The notes beneath the pieces were generated by a model. That model was not told the origin of the DNA. It saw nothing but the letters and a program-made list of their open reading frames with translations, and made no database searches. Below, piece by piece: positions 1 through 7,810 of a stretch of DNA of 26,429 nt. A program made the position numbers and the translations under genes. How positions within the stretch are numbered: position 1 is the stretch's first letter; the number at the start of each line of letters is the position of its first letter. The stretch comes from CAYXRK01 sp964467615 (GTDB taxonomy: Bacteria > Hydrogenedentota > Hydrogenedentia > Hydrogenedentales > GCA-2746185): assembly GCA_964467615.1 (NCBI GenBank), contig CAYXRK010000054.1, forward strand, positions 1 through 26,429, in the 5' to 3' direction.

Positions 1-108
1 CCTTCCTCGCCTTCGCCTTCACCCTCTTCACCTTCGCCTTCACCCTCTTCACCCTCGCCTTCACCTTCCTCGCCTTCTCCTTCACCCTCGCCCTCTCCTT
101 CACCCTCT
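1..108 (-). repeat. Low-complexity tandem repeat encoding Glu-Gly
   Basis: On the coding (minus) strand this is an uninterrupted run of GGN and GAR codons giving blocks of GEGEGEE. A 21-bp unit (seven codons) is present twice identically at 11-31 and 32-52, with a diverged third unit at 53-73. It lies at the C-terminal side of the lipoprotein. Its position at the very end of the window suggests that the repeat may have stopped or collapsed the assembly. Confidence 0.85.
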
Positions 109-1511
109 GAACCATCGCACGCGCCACGCGTATCGCCGTGCGCAATGTGCGCGGCTACCGCGGAGCGGCCAACGTAAATCGTATGCGCGTTGTCCGGATT
201 GCCCCCCGGCACGTGGCAAATGGCGACCTCGTCGTCCTCTCCCTCGTCCTCGGGCGACACTACTACGCTGCCGACCATGAACTCGGGGCCGCCAACAAAG
301 TCCTCCGAGAAGTAATCAAACACCGCGTTGCCGTCGTTGTCGACCGTGCCCGGCGCGTCATTGACGTTCGTCACTTCACCGCCCGCGCGGATTGTCAATC
401 GCGCGAGCACCGCCGTATTCGGCTTGGCCGAGTCGGTCGAGAAACGAATGTCGCGGAAACGGATGGTGGCCATTGCGTCGGTAGCGTCAAACGCGATGTC
501 GAACGCTTGGCCCAGGAGCGGATCGTCCAACGACGCGCCGCTGGTAATCGTGTGGTGCGTGTCCGTGTTCGAGGTCCACTTCACCGTGTTGCCTTCTCCG
601 ATTTCCGCCACGGCGGGATCAAACGCAAAATCGTTAATCTCGACGTCCGCGTCGGACTCGTCTTCTTCGTCATCCCGTTCGCCTTCGCGCAGCACCACGA
701 TAAGCTGCGCCGTAACGCTTCCGTTGGTGGCGAGTTCACCCAGCACAACAACGCGCAAACCGTTGGCGAGGTCTGTCTCGTCCCCCGACGGCACGTCGAA
801 ATCAGTCGGTAGGAATATAGTCGTCGAAGCCTCGTACGTTATGGTTAACGACGCGCGTTTTCCTTCAAGGCTAAAACTGTCGCCGTCTGTATCGAGTTCC
901 CCAATCTCGCCGAGGGCCTGCGCGCTGATCGGGTTCGTCGATAGACTTGCGGTCAAGTTGAATACGAAACTAAGTGAATCATCTCCCAAACGAAAAACGT
1001 TGGCGCCGCCTAAGTCCACTACCAATAGGCCTTGCCCCCTGCGTGCTACGCTGAATTCGAACGGAACTACCACTTCCCCGTTTTCCGGAAGCGCCACGGG
1101 CTCCAGGTTCCCCGGATCTGCGTTCAACTCCAGGAAAGCGTTGGATAGTACCAGCACGATACTCTCATAGTCGCCGGCGGGAACGGTGACCGACGTCAGC
1201 AACTCGACCACGCCAACTAGATCCAACAGGTCCAGTTCCTGCGGCCCGGTGAAAACGCTCACGCGTTCCGCCGGATCCCCACCTACCGGCTGCAAGAAAA
1301 TTTCTTCAACCGTGACCGTGAGGCTCGCCATTTCGCCCGTGGGCACTTCGGTACCCGCGCCCTTGACCGCCCCGGGCGCGGCATCCCCCGAGGTAAACAA
1401 CAGGCTCAGCGTACCGGTGCGAGGACGGGGACATCCCGTCGCAAACATCATTAACGAGGCCAAACACAACGTAAGGCCAAACGTGGACGTGCGAAAAAAC
1501 TTTGTTCTCAT
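1..1511 (-). CDS. Secreted lipoprotein with DUF4382-like, cupredoxin-like and CHVPGG modules and a Glu-Gly repeat tail (3' end outside the window)
   Basis: At least 503 codons are visible and no stop is reached before the window edge. The N-terminus is a basic signal peptide ending in ATG-C (Cys27), which fits a type II lipoprotein signal, although position -3 is Ala rather than Leu. Residues about 32-170 look like DUF4382: GTLSLLFTSGDAAPG near the start, then TVTVEEIFLQP and VTVPAGDYESIVLVL. From about residue 289 a cupredoxin-like strand pattern follows (VEINDFAFDP, then VKWTSNTDTHHTIT), but the C-x-H-x-M end of a copper site is missing. At about residue 431 begins a module with CHVPGGNPDNAHT and AHIAHGDTRGAC, of a kind seen in many bacterial surface proteins. 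From about residue 468 the protein is pure Glu/Gly. The start is fixed by a strong GGAGGAG site 7 bases upstream. Function is unknown; a cell-surface structural or binding role is inferred. It is divergent from the SixA gene. Confidence 0.8.
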   Translation of the reverse strand, partial: MRTKFFRTSTFGLTLCLASLMMFATGCPRPRTGTLSLLFTSGDAAPGAVKGAGTEVPTGEMASLTVTVEEIFLQPVGGDPAERVSVFTGPQELDLLDLVGVVELLTSVTVPAGDYESIVLVLSNAFLELNADPGNLEPVALPENGEVVVPFEFSVARRGQGLLVVDLGGANVFRLGDDSLSFVFNLTASLSTNPISAQALGEIGELDTDGDSFSLEGKRASLTITYEASTTIFLPTDFDVPSGDETDLANGLRVVVLGELATNGSVTAQLIVVLREGERDDEEDESDADVEINDFAFDPAVAEIGEGNTVKWTSNTDTHHTITSGASLDDPLLGQAFDIAFDATDAMATIRFRDIRFSTDSAKPNTAVLARLTIRAGGEVTNVNDAPGTVDNDGNAVFDYFSEDFVGGPEFMVGSVVVSPEDEGEDDEVAICHVPGGNPDNAHTIYVGRSAVAAHIAHGDTRGACDGSEGEGEGEGEGEGEEGEGEGEEGEGEGEEGEGEGEE

Positions 1512-1518
1512 ACCTCAA

Positions 1519-1525
1519 CTCCTCC
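1519..1525 (-). promoter_or_regulatory. Strong ribosome binding site of the lipoprotein gene
   Basis: The minus strand reads GGAGGAG, 7 bases before the ATG at 1511. This fixes the start of the lipoprotein, which otherwise has only its signal peptide as support. Confidence 0.7.
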
Positions 1526-1576
1526 GTGAACTGCGCAATATCCCAATCGTAAACACACTACCTTCAAGCCATTTGT

Positions 1577-1606
1577 ATATTACCCGTTCAACCGGCATGG
1601 TTTCAA
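1577..1606 (-). promoter_or_regulatory. Candidate sigma-70-type promoter of the lipoprotein gene
   Basis: On the minus strand a TTGAAA hexamer (1601-1606) is followed after 18 bases by TAATAT (1577-1582). Transcription would start near 1570 and leave a leader of about 60 bases before the ATG at 1511. The match to the consensus is good, but no transcript data are available. Confidence 0.45.
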
Positions 1607-1686
1607 CTCCCGCATGTAAATCATTGAAAACGCCGATTTTGACCAACACACCGGCCCACGCCGATCGAGAAATCGTCACCCACAGG

Positions 1687-1715
1687 CTAACACTCTACTA
1701 ACGGATTAGTAATAT
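1687..1715 (+). promoter_or_regulatory. Weak candidate promoter of the SixA gene
   Basis: CTAACA (1687-1692) and TAATAT (1710-1715) are spaced by 17 bases, each matching 4 of 6 consensus positions. The SixA start codon lies about 43 bases further on. The stretch is AT-rich compared with its surroundings and sits between divergent genes, so some promoter here is expected; the exact hexamers are uncertain. Confidence 0.3.
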
Positions 1716-1757
1716 TGTACCTCAGCCAGACAACTCCACAGAATGGGGTAGTCGATC

Positions 1758-2246
1758 ATGAAGACACTATTAGTCATGCGCCACGCAAAGTCGGGCCCCG
1801 CGCAACACGGGATGGAAGACCACGCTCGTCCGCTCAATGAGCGCGGCAGGCAAGACGCGCCCCAAATGGGCCGTTTCTTGGCACAGCAGGGCTTGAGGCC
1901 TGGCGTAGTCATCTCTTCTACCGCGAAACGCGCCCGAAAAACCGCCGAACTGGTAGCGAAGGCCCTTGAATTCACCGGGACGATCGAGGCGACCGAGACC
2001 CTCTACTTGGCCGAACCCTCGAAATATATTCAACGGCTCGCGTTGCTGGATGACACCATCGATACCGCGCTCCTCATTGGGCACAACCCCGCCATCGAAG
2101 GACTCATAACAAAGCTCAGCGGCGAACCGGTAGTCATGCCCACCGCTGCTGTCGCTCGAATCGATCTGGACATAAGCGATTGGGCCGGGGTGGGAAAGAC
2201 GAAAACGGGAAGTCTCAAAGCCGTCTGGCGTCCCAAAGAAATTTAA
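1758..2246 (+). CDS. sixA: SixA-type phosphohistidine phosphatase (histidine phosphatase superfamily)
   Basis: A 162-residue protein of the size and pattern of SixA. MRHAKS at residues 7-12 carries the RHx motif whose histidine is phosphorylated during catalysis, followed by the family-typical RPLNERGRQDAPQMG. SSTAKRARKTAEL supplies the second arginine region, and the second catalytic histidine is in IGHNPAIE. There is no signal peptide, so it should be cytoplasmic. In E. coli SixA dephosphorylates phosphohistidine proteins, notably NPr of the nitrogen PTS; whether this one acts on the HPr encoded 16 kb away is only a suggestion. The ATG is preceded by a weak GGGG-type site. The gene stands alone, divergent from the lipoprotein and convergent with the serine hydrolase gene. 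Confidence 0.88.
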   Translation: MKTLLVMRHAKSGPAQHGMEDHARPLNERGRQDAPQMGRFLAQQGLRPGVVISSTAKRARKTAELVAKALEFTGTIEATETLYLAEPSKYIQRLALLDDTIDTALLIGHNPAIEGLITKLSGEPVVMPTAAVARIDLDISDWAGVGKTKTGSLKAVWRPKEI

Positions 2247-2348
2247 GTACCGAATCCACTCCGGCTGTTTGTCCACGTTCGGGGCGCTCGACGAAACCTT
2301 CCTAATATTAGTATATTTATCATCTCGCATCGCTGGGAGTCATACGGG

Positions 2349-4661
2349 CTAGCGCTGAAGCTGATCAAACGTGTCGTTACCGATGCTGTAGTGCTCCCAG
2401 CCGATGAAATCGAAGTGCCACCACTCGAACGCGTAGACCGTGAAGTCTTGCGCTTCCATGGCATCGCGCAGTAGTTCGCGGTGATATCGCTGGAGCGATG
2501 TGCCGCCGAAGTAGTCGGGGTGTGACCGCTCGCTCATCTCGTCATAGCCGCCCGTCATTTGGATCGGCGCGCCCGTCTCGAGGTCGTAGAGCGTGAGGTC
2601 AACGGCGCAGCCTCTGTTGTGACGGGAACCTTCGGAAGGATCCGCAACGAAACGCTTCTGCGCGTCCGGCGTGGCGTCCCAGAACATTTTGGTGACATAC
2701 CAGGGCCGGTATGCATCGTGAATGAGTAAACCGAAACCTGCCGCCTTGAGCGTCTGCTGCACCCGGGCCACCGCCTCTGCGGCGGGCCGTTGCATGAAAG
2801 CGCGCGGCTCGTCATAAAACCGCTCTTGCATGAAGTTGTTCGTCGTGGCGTAGCGGATATCGTATTTGATTGTCGCGTCGAATTCGGAAAGTTCGACGAG
2901 GTCTGTTGCCAAAAAATCGCCTTCCTCCACGGGGCGCTCGGCATGCAGCGCGATTTTTCGTAATTCGTCCACCGGTTTGAGCGGCGTGATATGGAATGTT
3001 TCCCCCGATTCGCCCTGGATAGCACGGCGTGCAAACGCGATTCCCGCGGTGACGGCCCGCGTCGCGCGGCCGTTCGCGTCCCGCTCGAACACGATCCGTT
3101 CGCCGTGATACATACAGCCCGTCTCAGGAAACGCGTAGGTGTTCTCGTCGATCTCCGTGAGCGGATCGATTTCGACCCACTCGAGGAGTGCGTGCAGCCG
3201 GCCTGCGTTCTCGTAGATGAACAGGACGTTATGGTCCCAGCCGTACTCGCCGATCAGGCCGAGAAACCGCTCCGGCGCGGGCGCGGGTTTGTCGGCCGCT
3301 TGACGCTTGTACACAACGCCGCCAATTCGAATTTCGTCGTCGGCAGGGAGCTCGACCTGAGTCCCGAACCCAATGCGGTCATCGGTGATCAGCCCATCGC
3401 CTGACCACCGCAGGCGGAGCCGTCGCGGCGCGCTGTCGAGGTACAAGCCGCCGTTGTGCTCGACAAAGCCGACCATGCCGCGCGGGCCCGCGTACGTCCC
3501 ATCTACACGTCGCGATGTGTCGGGAGGGATATCTGTTGTCGTCGCCGGGGTCGAGACGCTGCTTGATTTGTCCTTGGCGAGCATCAGCCCGAGTGCGAAG
3601 TCCGCGATGCGGTCGTTGATGGCGGAGGCGACGTCGCAATTGTTCACCACCACGACGCCGATGCCGGGCTCGGGCATGAAGTAGAGACTGGTTACAAAGC
3701 CGTAGACCGCGCCGCCGTGGCCGTAGCGTTTACGGCCCTGGAAATCGTCGATGCTGAAACCGATGCCGAACGTCGACCCTTCGAATTGCGGTGTGAACAT
3801 CGCGTCGAGCGTTTCAGGCTTGATGATTCCGCCGCCTCGATGCAGCATTGCGATGATGAAACGGCCCAAATCGTTTACGGACGTATAGAGGCTGCCAGCG
3901 GGCGCCATGCCGAGTTGGAACGTCGGCGCGGCGAACTCGCGGCCGTCGTAGGACCACATCAATCCCGTCGCGAGTTGATCGGCAAACGAGTCCAGCGGTT
4001 CGAAGGCGGACGATTTCATGCCCAGTGGGTCGAGTACGGCGTGCTTGACGTAATTCGTGAAAGGTTCTCGCTTCAGTTTCTCGAGCGTGTAGCCGACCAC
4101 GGCAATTCCCGCGTTCGAATACTTCGTGCGCTTTCCCGGTTCGTAGACGATTGGAGCGCCCGCAAGACTGGCCACGCTCTCGGCAAGCGTCGCACCCGTG
4201 TCGTCAAAGTAGTTGCCGCGAGGCGGCTCGCGGACGAGACCGCTGCGGTGCGACATGAGGTGGCGCAACGTGATCGGCGAGGCGAACGAATTGGCCGGGG
4301 CGAATTCGGGAACGTACGTCGAGACCGGCGCATCAAGATCGATCTCGCTGCGCTCGACAAGCTGCATCACCGCAATGTCGGTGAAAAGTTTCGAGACCGA
4401 GCCAACGCGCCAGACCGACTCTGCCGTCGCGGGAACTTCCTGGCCGTACCGCGCCGTTCCGAAGCCGCGCGCCCAAGCAATTTCGTCATCGTCAACCAGC
4501 GCGATCGCGAGACCCGGGACCCCCTTGTCCGCCATTTCCTGCTCGATAAAAGGTGTAAGCCGCTCCGCAATCGGCACATAGTCGGTAGACGGGCCGATCG
4601 AAGTTTGCGCGAACGCGGTCGATAGGAAATAGAGTGCGAGAATCGGAAAGCGAGCAGACAT
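2349..4661 (-). CDS. Secreted serine hydrolase (class C beta-lactamase/DD-peptidase fold) fused to a VanX-type D-Ala-D-Ala dipeptidase
   Basis: A 770-residue protein with a signal peptide at 1-19 (cleavage likely after AFA). Residues about 28-365 form a beta-lactamase-fold serine hydrolase: SVSK at 88-91 (nucleophile Ser88, Lys91), YSN at 181-183 and HGG at 315-317 in place of KTG, the pattern of penicillin-binding-protein-4*/esterase relatives. Residues about 385-550 contain one or two small beta-rich domains like those that follow such hydrolases. Residues about 585-770 match peptidase family M15D: AYRPW at 650-654, zinc ligands in SRHNRGCAVD (His681, Asp688) and EWWH (Glu746 catalytic, His749). 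All key residues of both enzymes are present, so both halves are probably active. The expected role is periplasmic cutting of D-Ala-containing muropeptides or dipeptides. The only ribosome-site candidate, GAGG, is about 11 bases upstream. It follows the glycosyltransferase gene on the same strand after 95 bases. Confidence 0.9.
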   Translation of the reverse strand: MSARFPILALYFLSTAFAQTSIGPSTDYVPIAERLTPFIEQEMADKGVPGLAIALVDDDEIAWARGFGTARYGQEVPATAESVWRVGSVSKLFTDIAVMQLVERSEIDLDAPVSTYVPEFAPANSFASPITLRHLMSHRSGLVREPPRGNYFDDTGATLAESVASLAGAPIVYEPGKRTKYSNAGIAVVGYTLEKLKREPFTNYVKHAVLDPLGMKSSAFEPLDSFADQLATGLMWSYDGREFAAPTFQLGMAPAGSLYTSVNDLGRFIIAMLHRGGGIIKPETLDAMFTPQFEGSTFGIGFSIDDFQGRKRYGHGGAVYGFVTSLYFMPEPGIGVVVVNNCDVASAINDRIADFALGLMLAKDKSSSVSTPATTTDIPPDTSRRVDGTYAGPRGMVGFVEHNGGLYLDSAPRRLRLRWSGDGLITDDRIGFGTQVELPADDEIRIGGVVYKRQAADKPAPAPERFLGLIGEYGWDHNVLFIYENAGRLHALLEWVEIDPLTEIDENTYAFPETGCMYHGERIVFERDANGRATRAVTAGIAFARRAIQGESGETFHITPLKPVDELRKIALHAERPVEEGDFLATDLVELSEFDATIKYDIRYATTNNFMQERFYDEPRAFMQRPAAEAVARVQQTLKAAGFGLLIHDAYRPWYVTKMFWDATPDAQKRFVADPSEGSRHNRGCAVDLTLYDLETGAPIQMTGGYDEMSERSHPDYFGGTSLQRYHRELLRDAMEAQDFTVYAFEWWHFDFIGWEHYSIGNDTFDQLQR

Positions 4662-4756
4662 GAGCGGCTAGACCTCGATCAATAACCCGATAGTACAAAA
4701 CGCGCCACGACATAACCGAAATCGTCCGAATCGAGCGCGAGTCCGCGGGGGACACA

Positions 4757-7187
4757 CTACATATGCTTCGGCGCGCCCCACCATTGGCTTCCGCCGTGGT
4801 CCAGGTGGAGGACCGCAATGTTATTGAGCCAGTGACCCGGGCCGTTCTGTTGGTAGAGCCTGAGGATGAAGTCCCAGTCCGCGCCTTGAAAGTGGTTGTA
4901 CTCAGGGTATTGGTTTTCGCGGAAGTGTTCAGCGCGGACACATTGGAAAAAGCCGATCGGGACAAAGCCACTTTCCTTCACCCGCATCTTGCCCGGGCCA
5001 TTCACCAATGAGTCCCACTCGTCCCAGGGGTCGATTTCGCCGACGAGAATTTTCGCGGTCGTCTCCGGCGTGAGCATCTTGCGTCGATCCGGCGCGACGA
5101 ACGTGGCGTCGGGCGGGGCTTTCTCGATCTGGGCGAACATGTCCGGCGGGAGGAGGATGTCCGAATCGAGCACGAGTATGTATTCCCCGCGCGCGAGGGC
5201 GGCCGATTCGTTAATGACAAAGCCTTTTGCGTGGACACGGTCCTCCGTGAACGGCGAACGCACGATGCGCAGGTCCGGATAGGTCAACTCGATGGACGTG
5301 AGCAGATCGTCGGTCGCGTCGACCCCTGGAACGTAGGCGACGATGACTTCGAGTTTGCGCATGTCGAAATCGCGCTGGTGCGCGAGGCAGCGCAGAACTG
5401 CCTGGAGACGCCGGGTGAATCGGGTGCTGACGATCACAACGGAATACTTGACGTGCGGTAACGGCCGGGGCCTGGTTTTATCCCCTTCCCAGATGAGGAC
5501 GTTTTGCGTGAATAGATAGCGATCGATGTTGATGCACGAGAGCCGCACCGGCGCGACGGTCGGCACGCGCGCGGGAACAATGTGAGAACTGGCGAACTCG
5601 GTCGGACGCGTCAAGGCGCCATCGCGCAGGAACACGTAGCGCCCTTCCGCGTCCACGTGCAGCGCCAATTTGTGCGAGTAGGCCTCCATCGGGCACATGA
5701 GCCGGATGTGGCGGCCGATCGCAAAGCCGATTTGATCGGCCAGACCGCCTCCGAAGGTGACCGAGATGGTGTAGGGCGCGTCGAGCCAAGCGAGCGGCGT
5801 GCTGGTCACCTCTTTACGCGTGATCGAAAACCACTGCACCGCGCCGGGGAGGTTGATGTTGTAGGAGTTTTCGAGTTGGAGGTCGTTGAAGCCCAACTCG
5901 CGGTCGGGCTTCATGTTGTTGATGATGTCGCGCGCGTGTTTGACCATATCGAGCTGTGCCTCGGGCAATTCGAGACGCGCCTTATCCACTGGGTCATAGT
6001 GTTTGGGTTGGTGTTGGCTGAACTGCATCGGCGATGGACACTCATCGCCCTCGAGAGCGCGAATCTCGGCGCCGCCCATGGCGCGTTTGAACGCGGCCGA
6101 CCGATGATCGCAAATACGGTGCATGCGGCAACGCGAACACACGGGTCCCAGCGCCCGGTCGCGCTTCTTGAGGACAGNNNNNNNNNNCGTCAACGGTGGC
6201 GATGTAGGCCTCTTGCGTGTGCTCACGCGGCTTAAGGGGATCGTGAAAAATTTTGATGTGGCGGGTAAGGCGGCGGAACAGCGAGACGATGCTGTGAAGT
6301 TTGATGTGATCGCGCACGAGCATTGCGAGGAGGTAAGTGTCGATTTTGACCGGGCGCGAGGTGTAGCGGCCCAGGTAGATTTGCACTATTTTCGAGACGA
6401 CCCACGGCGCGCGGCGGTAGAGGTCCTTCGCGAGGTCGAACGCCCGCTGGTGATGCTGCTGGTGATCGAGAAAGAACTGAAAACTGTTCGTGACGTTCGG
6501 CCAGCGCGATTCGTCGACCTGGCAGAACGGCAGGCCGATGATGTTCGCCTCGATTCCCCGCGCCTCGAGTGCGCCGGCGAGTTTACCGATGGTCGCCATC
6601 TCCTTGGCCGGGTCCGCCAACCGAGCGGCCTCGCGGAACGGCGGATCGATGGTCAAGTTCACGACCCGAACGGGCCATCCGGCAATTCGTTCGGCCAACG
6701 CTTCCGCTTCGCCCCGGAACGGCGGCGTAATAGACAATCGGACCGGGATATCAAGCGATTTGCAGGCGTCAAGCCAGGCGATTGCGCGCTCGTCGTCAAT
6801 GGAATGCGGCAACAGATGAACATCAAGGATGGGTCGGCGCGCGATCGCGGCGAGACCGTCCGGCAAGGCCGTGCAATCCGTCATGAGCGAAGGCGCGACC
6901 GAACTCGCGCGCTCGGGATCGGTGATGTACGTGATCAGTTCGCGCAGAGAATCCGGAATTTCCCCGCTGAAGAACAGATCGACCTTCTGCGTCTTGAACA
7001 CGGTCCGGGTGATGCGAAGCCACCGGATAACGTCGACCTGCTGGAACGGCTTGCCGCGATAGTTGTGCAGTGGGACCAACCCCCGGATCGGCGGGACGCG
7101 CGGGTGACGTACTTCAAGCGGCGCCGGAACGGCGGCCTCGGAGGTCGAGGGGGGGGCGGGTGCGATAGCGGCGGCGGTTTCGTGCAT
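4757..7187 (-). CDS. Large protein with a radical-SAM-like N-terminal half and a GT2 glycosyltransferase C-terminal half, interrupted by an assembly gap
   Basis: Two open segments on the minus strand, 6189-7187 (333 residues from ATG) and 4757-6175 (472 residues to TAG), meet at the 10-N gap in different frames. They fit one gene of about 805-810 residues if the true gap length is a multiple of three. The first segment has alternating strands and helices like a TIM barrel (VDLFFSGEIPDSLRELI, RPILDVHLLPHS, VRVVNLTIDPPF), resembling radical SAM proteins but without a CX3CX2C cluster. Just after the gap, CSRCRMHRIC looks like an auxiliary SPASM-type cysteine cluster. The second segment ends in a GT2 domain: KYSVVIVSTRF, a DSD motif in YILVLDSDILLPPDMF, and FQGADWDFILRLYQ. 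It probably modifies a cell-surface glycan; the substrate is unknown. The start at 7187 lacks a clear ribosome site. TlpA lies upstream and the serine hydrolase downstream on the same strand. Confidence 0.75.
6178..6187. other. Assembly gap (10 Ns)
   Basis: Ten unknown bases lie inside the radical-SAM-like/glycosyltransferase gene. The reading frames on either side would join if the real distance were a multiple of three, so the placeholder length is not the true length. Confidence 0.95.
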
Positions 7188-7224
7188 GAGGGATGTGAAC
7201 GGTTAGAAACGCGATGACCGAAAA

Positions 7225-7233
7225 AGTATAGCA
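7225..7233 (-). promoter_or_regulatory. Candidate extended -10 promoter before the radical-SAM-like/glycosyltransferase gene
   Basis: The minus strand reads TGCTATACT, an extended -10 element (TGn followed by a 5/6 match to TATAAT), about 38 bases before the ATG at 7187. No good -35 is visible, which is usual for extended -10 promoters. It would let the glycosyltransferase and serine hydrolase genes be transcribed separately from TlpA. Confidence 0.35.
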
Positions 7234-7246
7234 GCCTCTAGCCCGC

Positions 7247-7807
7247 CTACGTCGCCGGTTTCGCCTCGGGCGCGGCCGCCCTCACCAGCGAGCGACCCGC
7301 CAACAACGAATCGATCTCCAACCGCAGCGCCGTCGCGAACCCGCGCGACGCCCCCACGTGCACGGCCTGGACGATGCCGTCCTTCCCGATAACAACGGTC
7401 TGAGGGATCGCGTTCGCTTCGTAGGCCCATGCGGCCTGGTACTCCGGGTCGAGCGCGACCGTCACATCGATTTGCTGTTCGTCCAGGAACGCGCCCGCGG
7501 CCTCGGGGTCTTGGTCCACGCTGACCGCGTACACGACGACCTCGCGGCCTTCGTAGTGCTTGGCGAGAGCGGCAATTTCCGGCAACGACTCCCGGCACGG
7601 CGGACACCACGTCGCCCAGAAGTCGAGCACGACGATGTCCTTGTCGCGGTGCGCGGCCAAATCGAGCGTGCCGCCATCGAGCAGCGGGAGCGTGATTTCC
7701 GGCGCGGGTTTGCCCAACAGCGGATGCGGCCCAGAACCCCGGCCCAGCGACAGATAGAAAACAACAAACGTCGCGGCGACGAGCCCCCACATGATCCAGC
7801 GGCGCAT
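7247..7807 (-). CDS. TlpA/ResA-type membrane-anchored thioredoxin
   Basis: A 186-residue protein. Residues 4-21 are a hydrophobic N-terminal anchor, so the rest lies outside the cytoplasmic membrane. The redoxin/AhpC-TSA-like fold follows: GKPAPEITLPLLDGGTLDL, VVLDFWATWCPPC with the redox pair Cys68 and Cys71, then the cis-proline region AIPQTVVIGKDG. Such proteins reduce disulfides in extracytoplasmic proteins, often in cytochrome c maturation. That would suit the cytochrome c-type domain encoded at 12433-15957, but the link is inference. Its start lies 3 bases after the stop of the NTF2-like gene, indicating co-transcription. The C-terminal tail is Ala/Pro-rich. Confidence 0.9.
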   Translation of the reverse strand: MRRWIMWGLVAATFVVFYLSLGRGSGPHPLLGKPAPEITLPLLDGGTLDLAAHRDKDIVVLDFWATWCPPCRESLPEIAALAKHYEGREVVVYAVSVDQDPEAAGAFLDEQQIDVTVALDPEYQAAWAYEANAIPQTVVIGKDGIVQAVHVGASRGFATALRLEIDSLLAGRSLVRAAAPEAKPAT

Positions 7808-7810
7808 CGC

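Noticed and set aside
1..108. CRISPR-like or satellite array
   Set aside because: There are no spacers; the repeat is continuous coding sequence for Glu-Gly in the lipoprotein frame.
328..1170. Long plus-strand open frame opposite the lipoprotein
   Set aside because: The minus strand encodes a coherent protein with signal peptide, ribosome site and known domain patterns; the plus frame is Ser/Arg-rich with no family features, as expected from antisense GC-rich DNA.
1882..1899. Sigma-54-like GG-N10-GC promoter spacing
   Set aside because: It lies inside the SixA coding sequence with no gene start downstream; a chance match.
2302..2315. AT-rich palindrome CTAATATTAG between convergent genes as a terminator
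   Set aside because: The stem is only 5 bp of A/T pairs with no loop or T-run; too weak to call.
3717..4625. 302-codon plus-strand frame opposite the serine hydrolase
   Set aside because: It is antisense to a region with complete SVSK, YSN and HGG motifs and has an Arg-rich, low-complexity composition.
4757..7187. True frameshift or pseudogene in the radical-SAM-like/glycosyltransferase gene
   Set aside because: The frame change falls exactly at the 10-N gap, so an assembly placeholder explains it; both sides are otherwise open and domain-like.
7203..7790. 195-codon minus-strand frame overlapping TlpA
   Set aside because: It is a shifted frame of the TlpA gene, whose own frame has the WCPPC site and membrane anchor.
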